This document shows, one piece after another, positions 1 to 8,035 of a stretch of 64,000 bases of DNA. The number at the start of each line of letters is the position of its first letter. Within the stretch, counting starts at the first letter, position 1. The stretch is from the NCBI RefSeq assembly GCF_042652345.1, contig NZ_JBHSJJ010000003.1:248001-312000 (forward strand), read 5' to 3'. Origin of the DNA: Negadavirga shengliensis. GTDB taxonomy: Bacteria > Bacteroidota > Bacteroidia > Cytophagales > Cyclobacteriaceae. The notes beneath the pieces were generated by a model that saw nothing but the letters and a program-made list of their open reading frames with translations, was not told the DNA's origin and made no database searches. The position numbers were made by a program, and so were the translations under genes.

Positions 1-958
1 CCGCGCGGTGCATAGCCAACGCCTCAGGGCTGAAGGGAGCTGTACGCTCTTGTCCGTTAGGCCTGATATAACTACCAGTCTCTCTAAAGGCACTGGTAGC
101 AGATGCCCATTCTCCTACGGGCAGTTCATACACACTCAGGTCATTTAGCATTTCACCGTATTGTGCGGCATTGGCCATCTTAGGAATTACTGTAGGTTGA
201 GCAAAACCCTGGTTGAACTGATAGGTGAGTTCAGGCTTGCCGGTCTTTCCTCTTTTAGTGGTCACCAGAATAACGCCATTTGCAGCTCTGGCACCATAAA
301 TAGCGGCAGACGCATCCTTCAGGACGGATATGGTTTCGATGTCGTTGGGGTTAAGCCTTTCAATACCACCTGCCCTGGCCGGAATACCGTCGATTACGAT
401 AAGGGCATCATTGTTTCCCAATGTATTGGAACCCCTGATCCTGATGCCGGATCCGTCGTAACCCGGCTCGCCGCTTCTGTTTACGGCAATCACCCCTGCC
501 ATCCTTCCTGCAATGGAGTTTGTCAGGTTCATGGCAGGTGACTTTACCAATTCCCCGCCACTGACTGTGGCTACGGAACCGGTAATGGTTTCCTTTCTCT
601 GTTCACCGTAACCTACCACAATCACTTCGCTGAGAGATTGCATGTCAGGAGCGAGGGTAACATCAATGTTGGTCTGGTTTCCGATTTCCTGCTCCATAGG
701 AACAAACCCGACAAATGAAAACACAAGGGTTTCATCCCCGGCCTGCAGGGCTACTTTATAATTCCCATCAATGTCCGTCACTCCCCCGCGGGTGGTTCCT
801 TTCACCAGGACAGAAACTCCTGGAAGCGGCATGTTGTCCTCACCGGAAATAACGGTACCCGTTACTTCCCGGGACTGGGCATGTAATGTCAGGCTGGAGG
901 CCAGAAGTAAGGCCATACCCAACAAAAACAATTTTGTTTTGGGTAAATAATTGTGCAT
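1..958 (-). CDS. SusC/RagA family TonB-linked outer membrane protein, N-terminal part (cut by window start)
   Basis: The minus-strand frame is open from an ATG at 958 to the window edge, about 319 codons, so only the N-terminal third of a roughly 1000-residue protein is visible. Residues 1-28 form a signal peptide ending in LHAQ. Next come a carboxypeptidase-regulatory-like domain (about 30-105, with GVTDIDGNYKV) and a TonB plug domain (about 115-240) carrying SEVIVVGYG, GIRIRGSNTLG, VIDGIPA and SVLKDASAAIYGARAANGV. These are signature segments of SusC/RagA transporters, which import glycans or peptides across the outer membrane with a SusD lipoprotein. A susD partner would be expected beyond the left edge. 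The substrate cannot be told from this part. Confidence 0.95.
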   Translation of the reverse strand, partial: MHNYLPKTKLFLLGMALLLASSLTLHAQSREVTGTVISGEDNMPLPGVSVLVKGTTRGGVTDIDGNYKVALQAGDETLVFSFVGFVPMEQEIGNQTNIDVTLAPDMQSLSEVIVVGYGEQRKETITGSVATVSGGELVKSPAMNLTNSIAGRMAGVIAVNRSGEPGYDGSGIRIRGSNTLGNNDALIVIDGIPARAGGIERLNPNDIETISVLKDASAAIYGARAANGVILVTTKRGKTGKPELTYQFNQGFAQPTVIPKMANAAQYGEMLNDLSVYELPVGEWASATSAFRETGSYIRPNGQERTAPFSPEALAMHRA

Positions 959-1907
959 GCTTTTTTGATTAGGTTATTGATTAGTTTATGTTATTGTAAA
1001 AACAACACTTTAAAATTGTCGCATAATTTTCTTTTATGCAACAAAAAAATCCACATCTACCCAAGTCGATATGAAATAGTAATTGTATTATACACTATAA
1101 TAGAGGGTTAATTATTAAAAAAACTTGATTTTAAATAACATAGATTTAATTAAATCGATATTTTTTTAATTAATCATTAATCAAAAATATTTGTTGTTTT
1201 GACAGTTTTATGTACTTCTTAATCTTTAGTTTAAAGGTTTTTCCAGCGATAGCCAATCAAATTAAAAACATAATTTAGATTTATTGGGGAGTGGGCATTG
1301 AAAAAAAGGAGCAAGTCGATGGGTAAGGGAGAGAAATGCTTATTTTAGAAGTGCGGTTTTCCCAATGCCATAATTGTTGCGTATATTTGGGCCGTAAGGT
1401 TTAATAAAGGAAAGAATGGTCAGCTTTTAGCTGTCTGTTCTTTATTTATTTTGACCTCATGGTTCCACAGGGATACAAGCATCCGCAAAACAATTTTCTA
1501 ATAGAAAGGAAAAGGACCCCTCAATAGATAACTCACGTTTATTTAGGCAATCTGTGGTTGCCTAGAAACAGACCGCATGCTTTCACAATTTGCCAAAAAT
1601 GTATTTTCATTTTATTATTGACAGAAATATTGTTTGATCGTCCAAAGTGTGCCACCCGGTCCAGCCGACGATTTTAAGCTTGGTGTCAGATGAGACGCTT
1701 GTCTGCAGGCAAATGGCCTTTGTCAAAAGCGGGCAGCCTCGATATTTTTCTACCGTTCCGATGTGGCGTTATTGTCTGTTATTTCGTATAGAAAAAAATA
1801 TATTACTGTTTATTTATTTAAAATAACAAAGTATACCTTAGGTGATGTTGTCTGTTTGCCTATTTTGTTCATTTTTTGTAGTACAAATGTTCAAAGAAAG
1901 CATTGAT
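959..1907. other. gene-free interval, about 950 bp, between divergent susC-like and lipoprotein genes
   Basis: No convincing reading frame is seen on either strand. The part next to the susC-like gene (960-1260) is very AT-rich. It contains CAAAAATA at 1182-1189, which reads TATTTTTG on the minus strand and fits the Bacteroidota -7 element TAnnTTTG, but no matching -33 TTG was found. An imperfect hairpin lies at 1411-1443 (outer AAAGAA/TTCTTT, inner CAGCT/AGCTG). A 7-bp perfect hairpin lies at 1544-1564 (TAGGCAA/TTGCCTA). The 1630-1770 stretch is less AT-rich and could be gene debris, but I recognise nothing in it. Confidence 0.5.
1544..1564. repeat. short perfect inverted repeat in the intergenic gap
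   Basis: TAGGCAA and TTGCCTA flank a 7-base spacer. No U-tract follows, so it is not a typical terminator. It may be chance or a protein-binding site. Confidence 0.25.
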
Positions 1908-2526
1908 ATGAAAAACGGATCAAGCTCCAGGTTTGGACGGATGTGTTTGGCAGCGGTGATTTTCTCCTTGTTAGCAACGGGGTGTGCTGAAAATGACTTA
2001 GCTCCGAGTCATCCTGTAGAAGTTCGGTTCCAATTGCTCAATTCTGCCGGTGAACCTACTACGTCCTTTCACGAGGGTGAAGATATTGTCTTTGAGTATC
2101 GGATGCTAAACAAGAGTGATGAAGCTGTGTTTTGGTTTATGGAACCAGAAAATTATCAAGATCTTTTTACCGTGTTAAGTATAGCGGCTGGCCGCAGTAA
2201 AATGATAGGGACTCCTCACGATAATCTGAAAATTTATGTCAATGGAGTGCAAATGCAGAGGGGTAGTAAGCTTGAATCACATGCAGAAGTAGTAATCAGA
2301 ATGACTTGGAAAGGTGACTGGGATGAGGCGATATTCTTTGGCACTCCGCTTGGTGAACCACATGAAGGGCATTTCACATGAAGGGCATTTCATAAGACCT
2401 TTTGAGTACAAAGGGAATGAAAGCCTGTCAGAAGGTAAATATGTTGTGGCGTTTGAACAAATATTGAAGTTTGTCGATCTGGGGAATTTACCTGTTAAGG
2501 AAAGCGTGTTCTTTGAAGTTTTTTGA
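1908..2526 (+). pseudogene. uncharacterised lipoprotein gene, frameshifted by a 16-bp tandem duplication
   Basis: From ATG 1908 the product has a lipoprotein signal peptide with lipobox LLATGC (Cys at residue 26). A beta-rich domain follows, with VRFQLLNSAGEP, FHEGEDIVFEYRMLNKSDE and WFMEPENYQDLF, loosely like BsuPI-type domains (a guess). The frame stops at 2381, just inside a 16-bp tandem repeat at 2359-2392. Removing one copy joins the frame exactly to the downstream frame that runs to the TGA at 2526, giving ...HEGHFIRPFEYKGNESL..., about 200 residues. An upstream in-frame ATG at 1842 exists, but 1908 puts the signal peptide at the N-terminus. As sequenced the product loses about 45 C-terminal residues. 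Function unknown. Confidence 0.75.
2359..2392 (+). repeat. 16-bp tandem duplication causing a frameshift
   Basis: The unit CATGAAGGGCATTTCA occurs twice in direct succession at 2361-2376 and 2377-2392, and the period extends 2 bases to the left. Sixteen is not a multiple of three, so the second copy shifts the reading frame of the lipoprotein gene. Deleting one copy restores a continuous frame to 2526. Confidence 0.95.
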
Positions 2527-2578
2527 GGGATTCCTGGCCTATGGTTAATACAAGATCCCCTACTACATCTAATCCAAA

Positions 2579-2608
2579 GAAAACAGGGAAAATTATCTCC
2601 CTGTTTTC
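2579..2608. terminator. bidirectional terminator between lipoprotein gene and frr
   Basis: A perfect 11-bp stem (GAAAACAGGGA, 8-base loop, TCCCTGTTTTC) sits between the convergent ends of the lipoprotein gene and frr. T-rich arms on both strands suit termination in either direction. Confidence 0.75.
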
Positions 2609-2627
2609 CCGAAATAAAAATTTTGAT

Positions 2628-3188
2628 TTATACTTTGAGGATTTCCTCTTCTTTTTTGTCAAATAAGCCGTCTATCTTGGCGGCATATTGGTCGGTGTAT
2701 TTTTGTACCGTATCCTCCGCCCTTTTTATTTCATCTTCAGACGCGCCTTCCTTTTGAAGTTTCTTTAAGGCATCATTGGTGTCTTTCCTCACTGTTCTGA
2801 TGCTTATTTTGCCATTTTCACATTCGGTTTTCACCTGTTTCACCAGGTTTTTTCTTCGCTCTTCCGTAAGGGGAGGAATGGTGAGCATGACCATTTCGCC
2901 ATTGTTTTGAGGGGTAAGTCCCAAATCCGAGTTGATAATGGCTTTCTCGATTTCCGGGATAAGGTTTTTCTCCCAGGGTTTTATGGCCAGCGTCCTTGCA
3001 TCCGGAGTGGTGATTGAAGATACCTGCTGTATAGGGGTGGGGGCTCCGTAGTAGGAGACCAAAATCCCGTCCAAAAAATTGGGCATTGCTTTCCCTGCCC
3101 TGATTTTCACCAATTCTGACGCGGTGTGGTCTACGGCCTTTTGCATCAGCGATTTGGCTTCGTCTAGATATAACTGAATTTCTTCCAT
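2628..3188 (-). CDS. frr: ribosome recycling factor
   Basis: A 186-residue protein, the usual RRF length. With EF-G it splits the post-termination ribosome into subunits. Family segments are visible: ELVKIRAGKAMPNFLDGI near the N-terminus, SSITTPDARTLAIKPWEKN in the middle, IPPLTEERRKNLVKQVK, and the long C-terminal helix of the three-helix bundle. It starts 12 bp downstream of the pyrH stop on the same strand, the pyrH-frr order common in bacteria, so the two are probably one transcript. A strong bidirectional terminator follows its stop. Confidence 0.98.
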   Translation of the reverse strand: MEEIQLYLDEAKSLMQKAVDHTASELVKIRAGKAMPNFLDGILVSYYGAPTPIQQVSSITTPDARTLAIKPWEKNLIPEIEKAIINSDLGLTPQNNGEMVMLTIPPLTEERRKNLVKQVKTECENGKISIRTVRKDTNDALKKLQKEGASEDEIKRAEDTVQKYTDQYAAKIDGLFDKKEEEILKV

Positions 3189-3200
3189 GATATTTTCATT

Positions 3201-3911
3201 TTATTTTGAAGTGATCAACGTGCCAACCTCGTTGCCTTGAACCAGGTTTACCAGATTGCTTGTTTTGTTCATATCGAAAACAATGATGGGAAGGTTGTTT
3301 TCCTGACATAATGTAAAGGCGGTCATGTCCATTACGTTCAGGTTTTTTTCATAGACTTCCTGAAAAGTAATGGTAGAATATTTTTTGGCAAACTTGTCCT
3401 TCTCCGGATCGGCTGTGTAGACCCCATCTACTCGGGTTCCCTTCAGCACAACTTCCGCTTCTATTTCAATGGCCCTCAGGCTTGCAGTAGAATCGGTAGT
3501 AAAATAGGGATTGCCGATCCCTGCTCCGAATATAACAATTCTTCCCTTTTCGAGATGCCTGATGGCCCTTCTTCTGATGAAAGGCTCGCATACGCTTTCC
3601 ACTTTTATGCCGGACATCAATCTCGTATACATGCCGTTTTGTTCGAGCGAGCTTTGAAGGGCCATGGCATTGATAAGTGTAGCCAGCATACCCATATAGT
3701 CTCCCTGGACCCTGTCAATACCCACTTTTCCGGCCTGGACACCTCTAAAAATGTTTCCACCTCCTATGACTATGGCAATCTCCACTCCAAGATCATGTAC
3801 ATTTTTAATTTCAGTGGCATATTCCTGCAATCTTTTGGAATCTATGCCGTAACTGTTTTCACCCATTAACGCTTCACCGCTGAGTTTTAGGAGGATTCTT
3901 TTGTATTTCAT
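3201..3911 (-). CDS. pyrH: UMP kinase
   Basis: A 236-residue amino-acid-kinase-fold enzyme that phosphorylates UMP to UDP in pyrimidine nucleotide synthesis. The N-terminal KLSGEALMGE, the glycine loop VIGGGNIFRG, the central FGAGIGNPYFTTDSTA and LKGTRVDGVYTADPEKD are hallmark segments of bacterial hexameric PyrH. It is the first gene of a pyrH-frr pair on the minus strand. The 136-bp gap upstream separates it from the biotin carrier gene, which lies on the same strand. Confidence 0.98.
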   Translation of the reverse strand: MKYKRILLKLSGEALMGENSYGIDSKRLQEYATEIKNVHDLGVEIAIVIGGGNIFRGVQAGKVGIDRVQGDYMGMLATLINAMALQSSLEQNGMYTRLMSGIKVESVCEPFIRRRAIRHLEKGRIVIFGAGIGNPYFTTDSTASLRAIEIEAEVVLKGTRVDGVYTADPEKDKFAKKYSTITFQEVYEKNLNVMDMTAFTLCQENNLPIIVFDMNKTSNLVNLVQGNEVGTLITSK

Positions 3912-4047
3912 TTGTATAAATTTATCGCAATCATTCAGGTTGAATCGCCTGGCTCTTCTCCATCTGTTCGTGATACACCGGCGCCCAGGTTCTACTTAAA
4001 AACCCGACAAATATAAATCCTTGTTTTTAGAATATTAAATGTATTGA

Positions 4048-4539
4048 TTAAAATTGAACCAATACCTGGTTTTTTTCTACGCCGTTTCCCTGACTGACAT
4101 TCACTTTTTGGATGATACCGGAGCGAGGGGATTTCAAGGCATTTTCCATTTTCATGGCTTCCAAAACCAACAATACATCATTTTTTTTGACCTTGTCTCC
4201 GGCTTTTACTTTGACGTCCAGGATCAAGCCTGGCATGGGAGCCCGTACTTCCCGGATGTTCTCACCTCCCGGTTTTTCCAACCCCAACTTCTCCATCAAC
4301 TGTTCTTGCTCACCTTTGATTTCCATTTCACAAAGTTTATGGTCAAGTTTAACAACAAGCTTGGAGGGAAGTTCGTGGGAGATGATCTCAAGCGTATACA
4401 CTTTGCGGCGGGTAATGATCAAATAGGTGCGGGAGCCCGTTTTTTTAAACTCATAGCCAGCTTTTTTTCCGTTTATCCAACATCCGCTGTCCACGAGTTC
4501 AACTTTATAAGATCTTTTGTTAAGGTTAACTACATACAT
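4048..4539 (-). CDS. biotin carboxyl carrier protein of an acyl-CoA carboxylase
   Basis: A longer frame opens at 4620, but the ATG at 4539 gives a sensible 163-residue start (MYVVNLNKRSYKVEL), because the extra residues look like untranslated leader. The C-terminal part (about 95-163) is a biotinyl domain with the attachment motif LEAMKMEN, target Lys at residue 130. The preceding domain resembles the linker of propionyl-CoA or oxaloacetate carboxylase carrier subunits. It probably carries carboxybiotin for an acyl-CoA carboxylase. The carboxyltransferase at 50016 is a plausible partner, and no biotin carboxylase is in the window. The gene is divergent from the M1 peptidase gene. Confidence 0.85.
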   Translation of the reverse strand: MYVVNLNKRSYKVELVDSGCWINGKKAGYEFKKTGSRTYLIITRRKVYTLEIISHELPSKLVVKLDHKLCEMEIKGEQEQLMEKLGLEKPGGENIREVRAPMPGLILDVKVKAGDKVKKNDVLLVLEAMKMENALKSPRSGIIQKVNVSQGNGVEKNQVLVQF

Positions 4540-4544
4540 TTCTT

Positions 4545-4552
4545 TACTTTTG
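4545..4552 (+). promoter_or_regulatory. candidate Bacteroidota -7 element upstream of the M1 peptidase gene
   Basis: TACTTTTG fits TAnnTTTG and is followed by CGTTC, as in the tRNA-Trp promoter. The nearest upstream TTG is 25 bases away, longer than usual, so the call is tentative. Confidence 0.4.
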
Positions 4553-4667
4553 CGTTCAAAACAGTATGACAATATAAAGAACCTACCGCAACAAAGTGGT
4601 ACGAAAATGAAGATAATCAAAAACCTGGTTAATTTTTTGGATTAATCAGGCTTAAACTTGAAATAGT

Positions 4668-7283
4668 ATGCCGTCTTTCCGATTTAAAGTCTGTCATTTC
4701 TTTTTACTCCTGATAATAGGGGTCTTCTCCTGTAAATCCACAGAAGTGGCCACGGAAGAAGCAGGACAACCGATAGACACGCCGATTGAATCACCAACGG
4801 ATACCGTTATTTTTCCAAAACAGGACACCTTAAGGAGATATAAAGAAGCTCTTATCAAAGAATACAGAAGTAGCCGTGAAAGAAATTTTGATCTTTTGCA
4901 TACCAGTTTGGATTTGCGGTTTGATTATGGAAATCAGTTTGTTTTAGGCAAGGCCATGCTGAAGCTCAAGCCGTATTTTTATGAACAGGAATTACTGGTT
5001 CTGGATGCAAAGGACTTTGATATACATGAGGTTTGGTTGGAGGACCAAAAGGAAAGCGTGCCCCTGGCGTTTAATTATGATCAGAAACAAATCAAAATAT
5101 TTTTGCCGAACGCCTTCACAAGGGAAGATTCCCTTGAAATAGGAGTGAGGTATACTGCAAAGCCAGAAGAAGGAAAAAGGGAGGGCAGCCGTGCCCTCAC
5201 GGATACCAAGGGGCTTTATTTTATCAACCCCGACGGATCTGATCCCCATAAACCCGTGCAAATCTGGACACAGGGAGAGACCGAACACAGTTCAAAATGG
5301 TTTCCCACAATCGATAGCCCCAATGAAAGGCAAACCCAGGAAATAAAATTGACTGTGGATGAACGTTTTCTGACGCTCAGCAACGGGCAGCTTATCAATA
5401 AAACGCTTAATGAGGATGGTACGAGAACCGACCACTGGTACATGGACTTGCCGCACGCACCCTATTTGGCCGCCATCGTCGTAGGTGAGTTTGAACAGCT
5501 AACCGACAGTTGGAATGGCTTGGAGGTGAACTACTATGTGGAAAGCAAGTATAAGGAGGGCGCATCAAAGGTCTTTCAGCATACACCCGAGATGATAGGT
5601 TTTTTTTCCGATTTGCTGGGAGTACCCTTTCCCTGGCAGAAATATGACCAGGTAGTGGTCAGGGATTTTGTGTCGGGGGCAATGGAAAACACCACGGTGT
5701 CCATTTTTATGGATGCCCTCAACCTCAACGAAAGGGAGGGTGTGGACAGTGAATGGGATTATATCATTGCCCATGAATTGTTTCACCAGTGGTTTGGAAA
5801 TTATGTGACGGCCGAATCCTGGTCCAATTTGCCATTGAATGAGTCGTTTGCAGATTATTCCGAATACTTGTGGTTTGAACATAAAGAAGGGAGGGATCAG
5901 GCGGATATGCATCATTTTAATGCCATGGAGCAATACCTCAATGAGGCCAGGGAAAAACAGGAGAACCTGATCCGGTATTATTATCAGGATGCTGAGGATA
6001 TGTTTGACAGCCATTCCTACGCCAAAGGGGGCAGGGTACTGCACATGCTGAGGCAATATCTCGGAGATGATGCCTTTTTTGCTTCGCTTAATCATTACCT
6101 CACCGAAAATGCGTTTTCCAGCGTGGAAATCCATGACCTACGGCGGGCTTTTGAGGAAGTTAGCGGGAAGGACCTTAACTGGTTTTTTAACCAGTGGTTT
6201 TTGGATTCCGGGCATCCTTTTTTAGAGATTAAAATGGACAACAGTATTCCGGAGAATGTCGTATTGACCCTGCGCCAAAAGCAGGATCTTACCGAAACCC
6301 CGCTTTACCGGATTCCATTTACCGTAAGCATTTATAAAGGGTCAGAGAAAACCGAGAAGGTTTTTCTGATGGAAGAGGGGGTTCAGCAATTTGCTCTTGA
6401 AAACGGAGCGGACACTGATTTAATTATTGTGGATGAACACATGACACTTTTAGGAGAAAGAGAGAGTTACAGGGGCGTTGATTACCTGACCAAGCAATGG
6501 CAAATTTCCCGCTCAGGATTGGCGCGGGTGGAGGCACTTGATAGCCTTACCAATACTTTCAGTGACCGGGCTGATTTGGGGCCCATATTGACAGCATCCC
6601 TGACTGACCCGTTTCATGTGGTCAGGGAGCTGGCCTTGCACCGGATGCCTTCTTTACTGGGGAAAAATAACCTGGATCCGGACACGGAAGAAAAAATATT
6701 TGATCTTGCAGAAAATGACCCCAAAAATGCCGTTAGGGCGGCTGCAATTGAAGCGCTTGGTTTTTTTGAACCGTCCAAATACGAGGGATTGTTTTTGAGG
6801 CTGATCAACGATCCCTCGTATTATGTAGCCGGGGCAGCCCTTACTGCTTTTATGGATCTTGATGGAAACCAGGAAAGGAAGAAGGAAGTTTTTACCAGGC
6901 TCGAGGAAGAAAACAACATCAGGATAATTGCACCTTTAGCCGATTACTTGACTTCCAGTAAGGCATCGGGGTACTCTGACTGGTTTCATCGGAAACTGGC
7001 TGGTCTTACAGGCGAGTCACTCTATTATTTCATGGGATACTATGGGGATTATTTCGCAAGTGTGGAAGGGACAGACAGGGATAAAGCGATAGAAATGATG
7101 TATGGTTTGGCAAGCAGTCACCAGGCCAATTATGTACGGCTCTCTGCGTTCCAGGCTCTTTTTGGATTTATAGAAGAAGAGGAGGTCCTGCACAAAGCCA
7201 TTTCCCTCTATGAAAAGGAAACCGATACTTTGGTTAAAAGGTATCAGATGTTTTATCTGGAACCCTACATGGATGAAAATTAA
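4668..7283 (+). CDS. M1 family aminopeptidase, lipoprotein, with C-terminal HEAT-like region
   Basis: This 871-residue protein is a gluzincin metallopeptidase that removes N-terminal residues from peptides, probably on the periplasmic or outer face. A signal peptide ends at a candidate lipobox GVFSC (Cys 22). The substrate-binding GAMEN motif is at 337-341. The zinc site HELFH is at 369-373 with the third ligand Glu in LNESFADY at about 392, so all catalytic residues are present. After the catalytic domain (to about 510), residues 640-860 form a helical region with repeating LRLINDPSYYVAGAAL-type units, typical of HEAT repeats. The gene is monocistronic, with a candidate terminator at 7303. 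Confidence 0.93.
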   Translation: MPSFRFKVCHFFLLLIIGVFSCKSTEVATEEAGQPIDTPIESPTDTVIFPKQDTLRRYKEALIKEYRSSRERNFDLLHTSLDLRFDYGNQFVLGKAMLKLKPYFYEQELLVLDAKDFDIHEVWLEDQKESVPLAFNYDQKQIKIFLPNAFTREDSLEIGVRYTAKPEEGKREGSRALTDTKGLYFINPDGSDPHKPVQIWTQGETEHSSKWFPTIDSPNERQTQEIKLTVDERFLTLSNGQLINKTLNEDGTRTDHWYMDLPHAPYLAAIVVGEFEQLTDSWNGLEVNYYVESKYKEGASKVFQHTPEMIGFFSDLLGVPFPWQKYDQVVVRDFVSGAMENTTVSIFMDALNLNEREGVDSEWDYIIAHELFHQWFGNYVTAESWSNLPLNESFADYSEYLWFEHKEGRDQADMHHFNAMEQYLNEAREKQENLIRYYYQDAEDMFDSHSYAKGGRVLHMLRQYLGDDAFFASLNHYLTENAFSSVEIHDLRRAFEEVSGKDLNWFFNQWFLDSGHPFLEIKMDNSIPENVVLTLRQKQDLTETPLYRIPFTVSIYKGSEKTEKVFLMEEGVQQFALENGADTDLIIVDEHMTLLGERESYRGVDYLTKQWQISRSGLARVEALDSLTNTFSDRADLGPILTASLTDPFHVVRELALHRMPSLLGKNNLDPDTEEKIFDLAENDPKNAVRAAAIEALGFFEPSKYEGLFLRLINDPSYYVAGAALTAFMDLDGNQERKKEVFTRLEEENNIRIIAPLADYLTSSKASGYSDWFHRKLAGLTGESLYYFMGYYGDYFASVEGTDRDKAIEMMYGLASSHQANYVRLSAFQALFGFIEEEEVLHKAISLYEKETDTLVKRYQMFYLEPYMDEN

Positions 7284-7302
7284 CCACCTGAATAATAGGA
7301 GT

Positions 7303-7340
7303 ATGTTTTTCGGGGTCCAAAAAAACAAAACATTTTTTTT
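7303..7340 (+). terminator. candidate terminator after the M1 peptidase gene
   Basis: ATGTTTT at 7303-7309 pairs with AAAACAT at 7327-7333 and a run of Ts follows. The loop of 17 bases is long and the stem AT-rich, so the call is moderate. Confidence 0.45.
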
Positions 7341-7348
7341 AGAATATT

Positions 7349-7378
7349 TTGAATGTTTACCAAAAGGGTATAATTTTG
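7349..7378 (+). promoter_or_regulatory. promoter of the tRNA-Tyr/Gly/Thr-tuf unit
   Basis: TTG at 7349-7351, a 19-base spacer and TAATTTTG at 7371-7378 match the Bacteroidota primary sigma consensus TTG-N19-TAnnTTTG. It lies about 70 bases before tRNA-Tyr. Confidence 0.75.
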
Positions 7379-7450
7379 CCATCCGTTAAGACACTAATGG
7401 GGTATCTTGTGAAAGTTCTGAAGTGGACTTTCCGTGATTTTGAAAGATTT

Positions 7451-7533
7451 GGGGGAATACCAAAGCGGCCAACTGGGACGGACTGTAAATCCGTTGACTT
7501 ATGTCTTCACAGGTTCGAATCCTGTTTCCCCCA
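7451..7533 (+). tRNA. tRNA-Tyr (GTA)
   Basis: The acceptor arms GGGGGAA and TTCCCCC pair, the T arm ACAGG-TTCGAAT-CCTGT is canonical, and the anticodon loop carries GTA. A long variable arm makes it class II, as expected for bacterial tRNA-Tyr. The 3' CCA is not encoded. It opens a tRNA-tuf cluster like the E. coli tyrU-glyT-thrT-tufB arrangement. Confidence 0.95.
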
Positions 7534-7792
7534 CCGTAGTTTCTGTGAAAAGACGTCAGGGGGCATTTTTCTTCTGGTGAATGGAGGCGGGAAGCATTTG
7601 GGTATAAAAAAACAGCAATACAATTTCAAATATATTGGAACCCAAATGGAAAATATAAAAAAATCTGTATTTTTGGATACTCTATTGGGTTACGGATACA
7701 GAGAGAAAGTGACACATTAAGAAGTTAGACAGGCAGGGTTATCCCTGAGGATACGGCAGGATGAGTCGGCCTGATGGTAAAAATAGCAATAA

Positions 7793-7865
7793 GCGGGAGT
7801 AGCTCAGTTGGTAGAGCGGCAGCCTTCCAAGCTGCAGGTCGCGGGTTCGAGCCTCGTCTCCCGCT
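7793..7865 (+). tRNA. tRNA-Gly (TCC)
   Basis: GCGGGAG pairs with CTCCCGC, the D arm TAGCTCAGTTGGTAGAGC is standard, and the anticodon loop CTTCCAA gives TCC. The T loop is GGTTCGAGCC. The 3' CCA is not encoded. The 259-bp space between tRNA-Tyr and this gene holds nothing I recognise. Confidence 0.95.
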
Positions 7866-7902
7866 CTATGCTTTTATATAAAGCATATACTGGATGTCAA
7901 AA

Positions 7903-7974
7903 GCCGACGTAGCTCAGGGGTAGAGTGCTTCCTTGGTAAGGAAGAGGTCACGGGTTCAAATCCCGTCGTTGGCT
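7903..7974 (+). tRNA. tRNA-Thr (GGT)
   Basis: GCCGACG pairs with CGTTGGC (one G-T pair), the D arm contains TAGCTCAGGGGTAGAG, and the anticodon loop TTGGTAA gives GGT. It lies 37 bases after tRNA-Gly and 61 bases before tuf. The 3' CCA is not encoded. Confidence 0.95.
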
Positions 7975-8035
7975 CTGAACATTTAATTTAATTAAAACGA
8001 AATTTAATCTTTAACTAAACAGAGGATTTTCACGC

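Noticed and set aside
161..541. 126-codon plus-strand frame
   Set aside because: It is antisense to the susC-like plug domain, which has strong family motifs; no family resemblance of its own.
2314..2526. Separate 70-residue gene
   Set aside because: It is the out-of-frame 3' part of the lipoprotein gene after the 16-bp duplication.
7349..7720. 123-codon frame over the tRNA-Tyr region
   Set aside because: It covers the tRNA and its promoter, has no family features and odd composition.
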